In this document: piece after piece, positions 33,726-43,713 of the stretch | How the letters are laid out: each line of letters begins with the position of its first letter | Numbering within the stretch: position 1 is the first letter of the stretch | Assembly (NCBI GenBank): GCA_902767565.1 | Contig: CACXHY010000003.1 | Location: 124,001 to 188,000, forward strand | Direction: 5' to 3' | Source: an uncultured Eubacteriales bacterium | GTDB taxonomy: Bacteria; Bacillota; Clostridia; Christensenellales; Aristaeellaceae | Length of the DNA stretch: 64,000 nt | Translations under genes and position numbers: made by a program | Notes under the pieces: generated by a model | The model's database searches: none | The model's input: the letters and a program-made list of their open reading frames with translations, nothing else | Told to the model about the DNA's origin: nothing

Positions 33726-33754
33726 ATGATACCATACACCGGGACGAATTGCAA
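33726..33754 (-). promoter_or_regulatory. promoter of nrfA
   Basis: Minus strand: -35 TTGCAA (33749-33754), 17-nt spacer, -10 TATCAT (33726-33731). Predicted transcription start near 33719 leaves a leader of about 45 nt to the TTG codon and rules out the upstream ATG. No clear FNR or NsrR palindrome is seen around it. Confidence 0.7.
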
Positions 33755-33785
33755 GCGGGGATCGCGAAAATACGCGGGCCCTTCG

Positions 33786-34178
33786 TCACCTCTGCGCTAG
33801 GATGGTCACCGTCACGCCGCCCGGCGCGGGCTCCACCGTGGAGCGCAGGGGGCAGTCCTCCAGGAAGGCCAGCGCGGGGCTGTCCGTCACCACCAGGGGC
33901 CGGAAGCCGATCTCCGGGTCGGTCCGGTTTTCGATGAAGACCCGGCAGGGGGCCCCGCCGGCGTCCGTTCCCTCCAGCATGTAGCGGGCCGACAGCGCCA
34001 TATCGCCGCTCTTCCGGATCTTCTGCGTGTCCACGGCGGTGCCGATGACCCGGCCGAAGAACAGCGGGCCCTCGCAGACGCCGGTGAAGGGGATCATGCG
34101 GATGTCCAGCCGCCGGCCCTTCACGTCCAGCGGAGCGTCGCACAGCACACGGATGACCAGCGCTTTTTCTTCTGCCAT
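33786..34178 (-). CDS. DUF3237 family protein
   Basis: 130 aa. The DUF3237 pattern is visible: RMIPFTGVCEGPLFFGRVIG, then SARYMLEGTDAGG and VFIENRT. A small soluble beta-barrel of unknown function. Lies 15 nt after the secreted hydrolase gene (SD GGGAGGAG) and before the nrfA promoter. Confidence 0.8.
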   Translation of the reverse strand: MAEEKALVIRVLCDAPLDVKGRRLDIRMIPFTGVCEGPLFFGRVIGTAVDTQKIRKSGDMALSARYMLEGTDAGGAPCRVFIENRTDPEIGFRPLVVTDSPALAFLEDCPLRSTVEPAPGGVTVTILAQR

Positions 34179-34193
34179 GGCGATCTCCTCCCC

Positions 34194-35954
34194 TCACTTC
34201 ATGAAGAAGGCGGCTTCCCGCTCCATGGCCTCCCGGCGCGCCGGCCCCATGAAGCCGTGGCCCTGGCCGGGCATGACCACCAGCTCCGCGTTCGGGAAGG
34301 CCTCCGCGGCCCGCTCGGAGTACCGCAGGGGGACGATGGGATCCCGGTCCCCGTGGAGGATCAGCACCGGCCCGGTGTAGGACGGCAGCAGGTCGTAGAG
34401 ATCGAAGGAGACCGCGTCCTCGTTGTACTTGCGGCTGATGGTGACCCCCATGATGCTGCTGGTCGCCGGGAAGCTGCCGTCCGGGTTGGCCCGGGCCTTC
34501 GCGTCATCCTGCAGGACGATAGCCGGGAACTCCACCATCAGCTTCGCCACGTCCTGCGGGCGGTGGGCCGCCACATAGGAGGAGACGAAGCCGCCCTGGC
34601 TGGCGCCCCAGAGATAGATGGCGCTGAACCGGGGATCCTGTTGGAAGTGATCGATGACGGCGTTCAGGTCCTCCGCCTCCGTCAGCACCGACATCTCCAG
34701 CATGGTGCCGCCGCTCAGGGAGTTCATGCCCCCGCCGCAGAAGTCGTAATTGTAGGTGGCGAAGCCCTGACTGTTGAAATAGGCGCAGTAGTCCGCATTG
34801 AAGGTGTGGTTACCGCCGAAGCCGTGGGACAGGATGATGAGGGGCACCCTGCCCTCGCTCTCCGGGACCTTCAGTTCGCCGTAGATGTTGCCGAGACTGC
34901 CCTGGATCACGATGATCTCCTCCGTTTCGGTATTCGCTTCGGTCCTCAGAAAACGCCCGTGCTCCGGGACGTACACATCCGGGAAACCGTCCGACGCCTC
35001 GCGGTCAAAGATCAGACCGTCCCCCGTGGGGATGAACACATGGTACGACCAGCCGTCCTCCGCCTCGCACAGGACTATCTCCGGCCCGTCCGTGCTCCAG
35101 ATGCCGTATCCGAGATAACTGCTGAGCGGGCCGACGGACCAGGTGAAGGTCCCGTCCGCCTTCAGCGTGATGACAAAATCCCCGCCGAAGCCCTCGCCCT
35201 CGTACCGGTATACCCCCGCGATGGGCAGGACCGGCGCTCCGGCCTCCGGCTCCAGGATGGCCAGCGCTTCCGTCAGCGCCGCATCGTAGCCCGGCGGGAA
35301 GGCGTTGCTGCCCTGCGCGGTGACCCCGGTGCCGTCCGCCCAGGCGATCCGCAGGGTGAAATCCGAGCCGTCCAGCACGTCCGGATCGTCCTCGTCGAAG
35401 CCATCCCAGGACATGAGCCCATGCCGTTCGATCATCTCCCGCACCGCGTCCGCGACAGAGGCATCCACCCGGACGCACACGCCCTCGCCGGGCCACAGCA
35501 GGTATTCGGTCCCCACACGGAAGAGGCACAGGGTCACGGCGGGGTATTCGCCGCCCCGCGTCCACTCGAAGCGGTCCAGCACCGACAGCTCCTCCGTCGT
35601 GACGTTCAGCTCCTCATCCAAGGTGAGGGCATAGCGGCGGACCGTCGGCGGCATGATCGGCGACTCCCCGACGATCCACACGCGGGTGCTCCCCGGCTTC
35701 AGTCCCGTGAAGGTGAAGACCCAGTCACAGGGCGAGCCGTCCTCCGGTTCCTCCCGCGGCCCGCCGTAGTCGCGCTCCGACGACACGGCCGCGATCTCCG
35801 GGTCGTCAGGGATCGCGCTGTATTCATAGCCGCCCCCGTCAAAGGAGGAGAAGCGCAGCACCGCCGTCCGTCCTCCCTCCGGCGTCTCCGCCCCGCCCGC
35901 GGCGAGCGTCAGGCACAGGACGGCGATCCCCAGGATCAGGCATATCCGCCGCAT
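34194..35954 (-). CDS. secreted alpha/beta hydrolase with N-terminal accessory domains
   Basis: 586 aa. Signal peptide 1-21. Residues about 25-125 resemble the chagasin (I42) inhibitor fold (FTFTGLKPGSTRVWIVG), and the middle 130-330 is unassigned. The C-terminal 260 residues are a complete hydrolase: oxyanion region ILSHGFGGN, nucleophile elbow GASQGG, Asp in HGDRDPIVPL and His in GQGHGF. Probably an exported esterase or peptidase of the serine-aminopeptidase type. ATG follows the stop of the metallophosphoesterase with no gap (TAA-ATG), so the two are coupled. Confidence 0.83.
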   Translation of the reverse strand: MRRICLILGIAVLCLTLAAGGAETPEGGRTAVLRFSSFDGGGYEYSAIPDDPEIAAVSSERDYGGPREEPEDGSPCDWVFTFTGLKPGSTRVWIVGESPIMPPTVRRYALTLDEELNVTTEELSVLDRFEWTRGGEYPAVTLCLFRVGTEYLLWPGEGVCVRVDASVADAVREMIERHGLMSWDGFDEDDPDVLDGSDFTLRIAWADGTGVTAQGSNAFPPGYDAALTEALAILEPEAGAPVLPIAGVYRYEGEGFGGDFVITLKADGTFTWSVGPLSSYLGYGIWSTDGPEIVLCEAEDGWSYHVFIPTGDGLIFDREASDGFPDVYVPEHGRFLRTEANTETEEIIVIQGSLGNIYGELKVPESEGRVPLIILSHGFGGNHTFNADYCAYFNSQGFATYNYDFCGGGMNSLSGGTMLEMSVLTEAEDLNAVIDHFQQDPRFSAIYLWGASQGGFVSSYVAAHRPQDVAKLMVEFPAIVLQDDAKARANPDGSFPATSSIMGVTISRKYNEDAVSFDLYDLLPSYTGPVLILHGDRDPIVPLRYSERAAEAFPNAELVVMPGQGHGFMGPARREAMEREAAFFMK

Positions 35955-36824
35955 TTATTCCGCCTCCTCCGGCTGCAGGTCGATGGTGATCAGTTCCGGC
36001 CGGTCGTAGATGCGGGGGACACTGGTGATCTCCCCCGTCGCCAGCCCCCGGCTCACGATCATCGTGGTGGAAAACCGCTCGTACAGCCCCCCGGCATAGG
36101 CCGGGAACAGCCCCTGGTCCGAGGCGTACACCCCGTTGATGAGCCCCGGGATGCGCCACTGTCCGCCGTGGGCGTGGCCAGCCAGCACCAGGTCGAACCC
36201 CGCCTGCCGGTACAGATCCATGTACTCGGGCCGGTGGGCCAGCAGGACGGTGTAGGTCCCGTCGCCGGCTGCGGCGCCCAGCTGCGCGGTCTGCGCCTCG
36301 TAACTGCCCTCGCTGTGCTCGGTGTACGCGCCTTCGTGGCCCCAGGCATAGGGATCGTCCACGCCGCAGAGCATGAAGCGCGACCGCCCGACGGTGATCG
36401 GAACGGCCTCCCCGCTCAGGCGGGTGATCCCGCATTCCTCCAGCAGAGCCATCCGCCGGGCGAACACCTCTCCGCTGCACCGGTATTCGTGGTTCCCCGT
36501 CACGAAGTAGCACGGATACCGGCTGCCGACGGCCCGGAGGAAGGCGGCGGCCCTGTCGTCGGGCAGCGAGACGTCAAAGATGTCCCCGCCCAGCAGCACC
36601 AGGTTCGGCTGCCGGGCGTCGATGGCCTCCAGCAGCTCCTTCTGCCCGTCCCCGTACGCGCAGGAATGCAGGTCCGTCACCAGCACGATCCGCACCGGCG
36701 CGGAGATCCGGCTGTCCGTCACGGTGTAGGCGACCGGGTTCAGCGCCGTGGAGAACCCCGGGATCAGCAGCCCCGCGAAGACCAGCAGGATGACAAGGAT
36801 GATGATCAGCGTGCGTCCTTTCAT
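35955..36824 (-). CDS. membrane-anchored metallophosphoesterase
   Basis: 289 aa from the ATG at 36822-36824 (SD GGGAGGG); the longer frame upstream overlaps the tRNA gene and is rejected. N-terminal membrane helix (about 4-24), then a calcineurin-type phosphoesterase: TDLHS (D50, H52 region), GGDIFD, GNHEY, LAHRPE and AGHAHGGQW. This YaeI/YkuE-like family hydrolyses phosphodiesters or phospho-lipids at the outer face; the substrate is unknown. First gene of the run towards nrfA. Confidence 0.88.
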   Translation of the reverse strand: MKGRTLIIILVILLVFAGLLIPGFSTALNPVAYTVTDSRISAPVRIVLVTDLHSCAYGDGQKELLEAIDARQPNLVLLGGDIFDVSLPDDRAAAFLRAVGSRYPCYFVTGNHEYRCSGEVFARRMALLEECGITRLSGEAVPITVGRSRFMLCGVDDPYAWGHEGAYTEHSEGSYEAQTAQLGAAAGDGTYTVLLAHRPEYMDLYRQAGFDLVLAGHAHGGQWRIPGLINGVYASDQGLFPAYAGGLYERFSTTMIVSRGLATGEITSVPRIYDRPELITIDLQPEEAE

Positions 36825-36857
36825 GTCCGTTCCCTCCCGGACGATCCTCTCTGCGTC

Positions 36858-36886
36858 ATTCGACGTTTGCCGCGGAAACCCTGCAA
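36858..36886 (-). promoter_or_regulatory. promoter of the metallophosphoesterase operon
   Basis: Minus strand: -35 TTGCAG (36881-36886), 17-nt spacer, -10 TCGAAT (36858-36863), 33 nt before the start codon. The -10 is only 4/6. Confidence 0.5.
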
Positions 36887-36948
36887 GAGCCCCCCAAATT
36901 GTCCGGCGGCCCCTCCCGCGGTCCGGGCAAAACGGGAAAAAGAAACGC

Positions 36949-36977
36949 TTGACAACCCCGCCATCCTGCGCTATAAT
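36949..36977 (+). promoter_or_regulatory. consensus promoter of tRNA-Pro
   Basis: Perfect -35 TTGACA (36949-36954) and perfect -10 TATAAT (36972-36977) with a 17-nt spacer, 22 nt before the tRNA. No mismatch to consensus, as expected for a strong stable-RNA promoter. Confidence 0.93.
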
Positions 36978-36999
36978 GACCCTGCTCCTGAGGGAGTGA

Positions 37000-37076
37000 C
37001 TGGGTGTGGCGCAGTTTGGTAGCGTGCCTGAATGGGGTTCAGGAGGCCGGAAGTTCAAGTCTTCTCACCCAGACCA
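37000..37076 (+). tRNA. tRNA-Pro (anticodon GGG)
   Basis: 77 nt. Acceptor arms CTGGGTG (37000-37006) and CACCCAG (37066-37072), then A and an encoded CCA. Anticodon stem CCTGA/TCAGG encloses the loop ATGGGGT, so the anticodon is GGG and reads CCC/CCU. The T arm GGAAG-TTCAAGT-CTTCT and a GTTTGGTAG D loop are canonical. A G-U closes the T stem. The preceding promoter and following terminator make it a single-gene transcript. Confidence 0.97.
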
Positions 37077-37083
37077 ACAAAAG

Positions 37084-37116
37084 CCCTTGCGGATGATGAG
37101 TCCGCAGGGGTTTTTT
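37084..37116 (+). terminator. terminator of tRNA-Pro
   Basis: CCCTTGCGGA (37084-37093) pairs with TCCGCAGGGG (37101-37110), with one wobble, then TTTTTT. Confidence 0.92.
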
Positions 37117-37234
37117 CATGCCGTTCCCGCCCGCCGCCCGGGCAGAAGAAAAGAGAGGGCCGGAGTCTGTCCGGTCCTCCCTTGGTTTTGAGAGAAATGC
37201 CGTATCCCGTCCGTCCGCGCGGATCGGGCCGTTC

Positions 37235-38914
<1,680 letters not shown>

Positions 38915-39199
38915 TCACTCCACCACGGCGAGGATGTCGCTCTGACGGACGATCATCAGTTCCTCGCCGTCGATCTTCACTTCGGTGCCGGCATACTTGG
39001 AGCAGATGACCTTCTGGCCGGGCTTCACCTGCATGGCGACTTCCTTGCCGTCCACCATGCCGCCGGGGCCGACCGCCAGCACTTCCGCCACCTGGGGCTT
39101 TTCCTTGGCGCTGCCGGAAAGGATGATCCCGCTCTTGGTCGTCTCTTCAGCCTCTACGTTCCTGATGACCACGCGGTCAAACAAGGGCTTGACGTTCAT
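38915..39199 (-). CDS. groES: co-chaperonin GroES (10 kDa)
   Basis: 94 aa, standard length. N-terminus VKPLFDRVVIRNVEAEETTK, mobile loop TKSGIILSGSAKEKPQ, and IDGEELMIVRQSDILAVVE at the end. Caps GroEL. SD AGGAGGG. First gene of groES-groEL. Confidence 0.98.
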   Translation of the reverse strand: MNVKPLFDRVVIRNVEAEETTKSGIILSGSAKEKPQVAEVLAVGPGGMVDGKEVAMQVKPGQKVICSKYAGTEVKIDGEELMIVRQSDILAVVE

Positions 39200-39227
39200 C
39201 GTTGATTCCCTCCTGATCCTGGATTTG

Positions 39228-39254
39228 TTAGCACTCGATTTGGTTGAGTGCTAA
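39228..39254. promoter_or_regulatory. CIRCE operator (HrcA binding site)
   Basis: Perfect TTAGCACTC (39228-39236), 9-nt spacer, GAGTGCTAA (39246-39254). Lies between the -10 box and the groES start, so HrcA bound here would block transcription until heat or misfolded protein titrates GroE. hrcA itself is not in the window. Confidence 0.98.
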
Positions 39255-39265
39255 CCTTCGCGCAT

Positions 39266-39294
39266 ACTATAGCGCATTTGTTCCAAAATGGCAA
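39266..39294 (-). promoter_or_regulatory. promoter of groES-groEL
   Basis: Minus strand: -35 TTGCCA (39289-39294), 17-nt spacer, -10 TATAGT (39266-39271), directly upstream of CIRCE. Confidence 0.85.
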
Positions 39295-39356
39295 GGGGTT
39301 GAAGAAGATTTTTTGTGCCCCGCGCACCATAAAACATTTCCTTTTTCAGGCAGGGA

Positions 39357-39385
39357 TTGGCCCGGAAACATCGAAAAGGTATCGG
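39357..39385 (+). promoter_or_regulatory. possible promoter of the pullulanase gene
   Basis: -35 TTGGCC (39357-39362), 17-nt spacer, -10 TATCGG (39380-39385). The leader of about 65 nt is purine- and A-rich. Match is moderate. Confidence 0.45.
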
Positions 39386-39455
39386 AAGAGGTCCCGTAAA
39401 ACAACAACAGTCACAAACCCATGATCACTGCGGAAAAAAACGGAGGTGCGGAAAC

Positions 39456-42083
39456 ATGCTGCGAAAGCGAGCGATGGCTCTGATCCTGTCCCTGATCCTG
39501 GTCGTTTCGGCTGCGGGTGCCCCGGCCGAGACCGGGGAGGAGTATACCCTGCCCCGGGAGGAAGGCTGCCGGCAGCTGACCCTCTACTGGAACTCGCCGG
39601 GCGCGGACTACGAAAAGTGCGACGTGTGGGTCTGGTTCCCGGGGAAGGACGGCCACGGCGAGCTGTTCCACCCCTGCGCCTACGGCGTGAAGATGGTGAT
39701 CAACATCCCCGCCGACGTGAGCGAGGTGGGCTTCATCGTCCGCCGCAACTGCTCCGATCCCGGCGGCAGCTCCTGGGGCGAGGCCACGAAGGACTTCGCC
39801 GACGACCGCTTTGCCGTCATGACGGGGGATGACACCCGCATCTGGCTGCTGCCGGGCGACGGCATGCAGTACACCAGTCCGGATGGAGGCGAGACCCTGG
39901 TGCCGATCCGTATCTTCCAGCTGGCGGGCATCATCGCCCCCACGCAGATCCGCTACTTCATCAGTCCCGCCGAGCGGCTGGACAGCCTGGACAAGGTGCA
40001 CGTGCGCCAGGGGGGCCGGGAGCTGAAGATCGCGAACCTCTCCAGCCTCAACAACAGCGTGGTGACCGGCGTCATCACCACGGAGGAGGAGCTGGACATC
40101 GCCCTGCCCTACACCGTGGAGATCGAGGGCTACGGCGAGATCGCGGCCGTGCCCACCGACATCTTCGACAGCCCCGAGTTCGTGGAGAGGTACACCTACG
40201 ACGGGGATGACCTCGGCGCAGTGATCGACGGGGACCGCACGGTCTTCAAGGTGTGGGCCCCCACGGCCTCCCGCGTCGTGCTGAACCTGTTCGAGGCGGG
40301 CAACGACTGCGAGGCCTATGAGACCATCGACATGGTCCGCGGGGACAGGGGCGTGTGGAGCGCGGAGGCCGCCTGCGGCCACGGCACCTACTACACCTAC
40401 ACCGTCACCACGGCCCTGGGCGCCCAGGAGGCGGTCGACCCCTATGCCCGGGCGGTGGGCGTGAACGGTGAGCGCGGCATGGTCATCGACCTGGCCTCCA
40501 CCGATCCCGAGGGCTTCCGGGAGACCGCGGGCTTCTCCGCGCTGGTCACCTATGAGGACGCCGTGATCTGGGAGGTCCACGTCCGCGACTTCTCCAACAC
40601 CATCGGGACCTCGCAGTACCCCGGCAAATACCTGGCCTTCACCGAGACCGGCCTGACCAACGCCGCCGGGCTGCCGGTGGGCGTGGACTATCTGAAGGGC
40701 CTGGGCATCACCCACGTGCATCTCCAGCCGGTGTATGACTACGCCACCGTGAACGAGCGCGGCAAGGGGCCGACCTTCAACTGGGGCTACGATCCCAAGA
40801 ACTACAACGCCCCCGAGGGCAGCTACAGCACGGATCCCTATCACGGCGAGGTGCGCGTCCGGGAGTTCAAGATGATGGTGCAGGCCCTGCACGCCCAGGG
40901 CATCGGCGTGGTGATGGACGTGGTGTACAACCACACCTACAGCGCCGATTCCAACCTCAACCGCATCGTTCCCTACTACTATTATCGCTTCAATTACGAC
41001 GGCAGCCCCGCCAACGGCAGCGGCTGCGGCAACGAGACGGCCTCCGACCGGGTGATGTTCCGCAAATACATGGTCGACAGCGTGACCTACTGGGCGACGG
41101 AGTACGGCATCGACGGCTTCCGCTTCGACCTGATGGCCCTGCACGATGTGGAGACCATGCAGGCGGTGGAGCAGGCGGTGCACGCCGTGAACCCCAAGGC
41201 CCTGATCTACGGCGAAGGCTGGACCGGCGGCACCTCCCCGCTGCGGGACAATCTCCGCGCCAACCAGGCCAACATCCGGAAGATCACCGCGACCGAAGGC
41301 GCGGCGGGCTCCGTGGCGGTCTTCAACGATGCCATCCGCGACGGCCTGAAGGGCAGCGTGTTCGATCAGAAGGACCGCGGCCTGGCCAACGGCAGCGCCA
41401 ACAAGGCCAACGCCACCAAGGTGATCTTCGGCATCGCCGGCGGCGCGAAGACACCGGGCGTTTCCTGGCGGGTGGAGAACGCCATGGTCATCAACTACAC
41501 CTCCTCCCACGACAACCAGACCCTGTGGGACAAGCTGCAGGTCTCCAACCCCGACGCGAGCCGTGAGTCGCTCCTGGCCATGAACCGCCTCTGCGGGGCC
41601 ACGGTGCTCATCAGCCGGGGCACGCCCTTCTTCCTGGCGGGCGAGGAGATGCTCCGCACCAAGGGCGGCGACAGCAACAGCTACGCCTCCTCCGACGCGG
41701 TGAACAACCTGGACTGGGAGGTCCTGACCGAGGAGAGCGACGAGTGGAAGACCAGCCGCTACTACGCCGGCCTGATCGCCCTGCGCCGGGACAAGTTCAC
41801 CGATCCGGACTCCCCCTACCGCTTCCTGACCGAGATCCAGCCCGAGGCCGTGTGGCAGGATGACCGGACCATCCGGGTCACCTGGGCGGACGAGAGCGGC
41901 GCCGTGGCCTATGCCGTGATCAATCCCACGACCATCCCCCTGACCTGCGCCGCGCCCGAGGGCTGGGCAGCCTATACCGTGGCCGTGCGGGGCGACAGCG
42001 TGACGCCGGACGCGGAGCCGGTCACCGGCGACTTCCGGGCCGAGCCCATCAGCCTGACCCTGATCGTGAGGCATGACCCGTGA
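39456..42083 (+). CDS. pulA: secreted type I pullulanase
   Basis: 875 aa from the ATG at 39456 (SD CGGAGGTG); the earlier in-frame ATG has no ribosome site. Signal peptide 1-25. Then a CBM41-like starch-binding domain (QLTLYWNSPGADYEKCDVW), a linker domain, CBM48 (TVFKVWAPTASRVVLNL near 265) and a GH13 barrel with the pullulanase signature FNWGYDPKNY. Catalytic Asp558 (FRFDLMAL), Glu587 (YGEGW) and Asp686 (SSHDNQT). Debranches alpha-1,6 links of starch, glycogen or pullulan outside the cell. No wall anchor is seen. The stop overlaps tag by 4 nt. Confidence 0.94.
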   Translation: MLRKRAMALILSLILVVSAAGAPAETGEEYTLPREEGCRQLTLYWNSPGADYEKCDVWVWFPGKDGHGELFHPCAYGVKMVINIPADVSEVGFIVRRNCSDPGGSSWGEATKDFADDRFAVMTGDDTRIWLLPGDGMQYTSPDGGETLVPIRIFQLAGIIAPTQIRYFISPAERLDSLDKVHVRQGGRELKIANLSSLNNSVVTGVITTEEELDIALPYTVEIEGYGEIAAVPTDIFDSPEFVERYTYDGDDLGAVIDGDRTVFKVWAPTASRVVLNLFEAGNDCEAYETIDMVRGDRGVWSAEAACGHGTYYTYTVTTALGAQEAVDPYARAVGVNGERGMVIDLASTDPEGFRETAGFSALVTYEDAVIWEVHVRDFSNTIGTSQYPGKYLAFTETGLTNAAGLPVGVDYLKGLGITHVHLQPVYDYATVNERGKGPTFNWGYDPKNYNAPEGSYSTDPYHGEVRVREFKMMVQALHAQGIGVVMDVVYNHTYSADSNLNRIVPYYYYRFNYDGSPANGSGCGNETASDRVMFRKYMVDSVTYWATEYGIDGFRFDLMALHDVETMQAVEQAVHAVNPKALIYGEGWTGGTSPLRDNLRANQANIRKITATEGAAGSVAVFNDAIRDGLKGSVFDQKDRGLANGSANKANATKVIFGIAGGAKTPGVSWRVENAMVINYTSSHDNQTLWDKLQVSNPDASRESLLAMNRLCGATVLISRGTPFFLAGEEMLRTKGGDSNSYASSDAVNNLDWEVLTEESDEWKTSRYYAGLIALRRDKFTDPDSPYRFLTEIQPEAVWQDDRTIRVTWADESGAVAYAVINPTTIPLTCAAPEGWAAYTVAVRGDSVTPDAEPVTGDFRAEPISLTLIVRHDP

Positions 42084-42706
42084 GCTCCTGCGACTGGGGC
42101 TTCGCCTTCGAGGGCATGCGGGCCTACCACGACCGCGAGTGGGGCGTCCCGGTGCACGACGACCGGGTGATGTTCGAGCATCTGATGCTGGAGTGCATGC
42201 AGTGCGGCCTCTCCTGGAGCCTGATGCTCAAAAAGCGCGGGATCTTCCGCGCCTGCTTCGACGATTTCGATTACGACCGGATCGCGGCGTACACCGACGC
42301 GGACGTGGAGCGGATCCTGCATACCGACGGCATGATCCGCTCCCGCCGCAAGGTGGAGGCGGTGATCCACAACGCCCGCTGCTTTCAACGGGTACGGGAG
42401 GCCCACGGCAGCTTCTGCGCGTGGCTGTGGGACCACACCGGCGGGAAGACCGTCCTCTACACGGGCCACGGGCAGGGCGCCATCCCCGTCTCCAACGGCC
42501 TGTCGGAGGACATCTCGAAGGAACTGAAGGCCCTCGGCTTCAGGTATGTGGGCCCGGTGACGGTGTATTCCCACCTGCAGGCCTGCGGGCTGATCAACGA
42601 CCACGGTGAGGACTGCCCCTGCTACAGCGCCATCAACAGCCGGTATCCCACGGTCCGCAGGCGCCGCGACCGGGAGAAGGGCGTGCCCGGCAAGGAGGAT
42701 CCATGA
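42080..42706 (+). CDS. tag: DNA-3-methyladenine glycosylase I
   Basis: 208 aa, GTG start at 42080 in a GTGA overlap with the pullulanase stop. It excises 3-methyladenine. The zinc ligands typical of Tag are present: C4, H17 (AYHDREWG) and the C-terminal NDHGEDCPC. Also ECMQCGLSWSLMLKKR and the substrate-pocket region. Cytoplasmic DNA repair protein in an unrelated glycan block, apparently carried by transcriptional convenience. It overlaps the next gene by 4 nt (ATGA). Confidence 0.94.
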   Translation: MSSCDWGFAFEGMRAYHDREWGVPVHDDRVMFEHLMLECMQCGLSWSLMLKKRGIFRACFDDFDYDRIAAYTDADVERILHTDGMIRSRRKVEAVIHNARCFQRVREAHGSFCAWLWDHTGGKTVLYTGHGQGAIPVSNGLSEDISKELKALGFRYVGPVTVYSHLQACGLINDHGEDCPCYSAINSRYPTVRRRRDREKGVPGKEDP

Positions 42707-43698
42707 TCGACCCGGACCTGACCCTGGGGGAACTGCTCACCGATCCGCGGATCGCCCCGATCGCCCCGGACGCCGTCCGGAACCTGGACCTCTCCCGGGA
42801 GCCCCAGTGGGCCATGACCCTGCCCCGGCTGCGGGAAAGCGGCTTTGGCGGGGAGATCGCGGCCGGACTGGACCGCCTGTTCCGCGCCGCGGAGGCGGGG
42901 AACTGGCACCATCCGCTGTACACCGAAGCCGAATGCGCGGCACAGCCGGAGCGCCGGGGCGTCAGCCTCGTGACCTTCCCGTCGGAGGATCCCTCCGCGG
43001 CGGACCGCCCCTGGCTGCTGATCGTGCCCGGCGGCGGCTTCGTCAACGTCTGGAACCTGACGGAGGGCTGGCCCATCGCGGCCCTGTTCAACAGCCGCGG
43101 ATACCACGCGGCTGTGCTGACCTACCGGGTGGAGGGCGAGCGGCGGCTGGAGCGCGACATGGAGGACATGGCCCGCGCCGTCTGCGCCGTCGGGGAACAG
43201 GCCCTGCTGCCGGTGAGCCGCCCGGAGCGCTATGCCACCTGCGGGTTCTCCGCGGGCGGCTGTCTCGTGTGCCTGTGGAACGTGCCGGAGGCGGGATACG
43301 CCCTGCACGGCCTGCCGAAGCCTGCCGCCTGCATCCCGGTCTATCCGGTGGTGAGCCCGCGGGAGATGCTGCGGGACGGTGCCTTCCGCCCCGACGCGCC
43401 CTCGGCCGTCTACGGCATGTCCATGCGCGAGGCCGCGGAGACCTTCTTCGAGATCCCAGACCACACAGAGGGCTTTCCGCCGTCCGCGATCTTCCTCGGC
43501 ACCGACGATCAGCTGGTGCCGCCGGCGCATTCCCATCTGCTGGCCGGCTCCCTGGCCCGGAACGGGATCCCCTGCCGGCTGGAGATCGGCCCCTGCGCGG
43601 GCCACGGCTTCGGCGACGGGACCGGCACCTCCATGGCGGGCTGGACCGCCCGCGCGGCCGACTGGCTGCGCGCGCTCGCATCAACGAACCGAGACTGA
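42703..43698 (+). CDS. alpha/beta hydrolase, acetyl-esterase/lipase-like
   Basis: 331 aa. The hydrolase core begins near residue 95: IVPGGGFVNVW (oxyanion HGGG-like loop), nucleophile elbow GFSAGG (about 182-187), Asp in GTDDQLVPP and His in CAGHGFGDG. The first 90 residues resemble the helical leader found in carbohydrate esterases of this class. No signal peptide. Probable substrate: acetylated oligosaccharides taken into the cell (inference). Coupled to tag upstream and 15 nt before the GH141-like gene. Confidence 0.82.
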   Translation: MIDPDLTLGELLTDPRIAPIAPDAVRNLDLSREPQWAMTLPRLRESGFGGEIAAGLDRLFRAAEAGNWHHPLYTEAECAAQPERRGVSLVTFPSEDPSAADRPWLLIVPGGGFVNVWNLTEGWPIAALFNSRGYHAAVLTYRVEGERRLERDMEDMARAVCAVGEQALLPVSRPERYATCGFSAGGCLVCLWNVPEAGYALHGLPKPAACIPVYPVVSPREMLRDGAFRPDAPSAVYGMSMREAAETFFEIPDHTEGFPPSAIFLGTDDQLVPPAHSHLLAGSLARNGIPCRLEIGPCAGHGFGDGTGTSMAGWTARAADWLRALASTNRD

Positions 43699-43713
43699 CA
43701 GGAGGGACCTGAC

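Noticed and set aside
37006-37191. 61-aa open frame over the tRNA-Pro gene
   Set aside because: It overlaps a complete tRNA and its terminator.
39411-42074. 887-aa open frame antisense to the pullulanase gene
   Set aside because: Translation is compositionally biased (Gly, His, Val, Ala), has no ribosome site, and mirrors a strong real gene; high GC creates such antisense frames.
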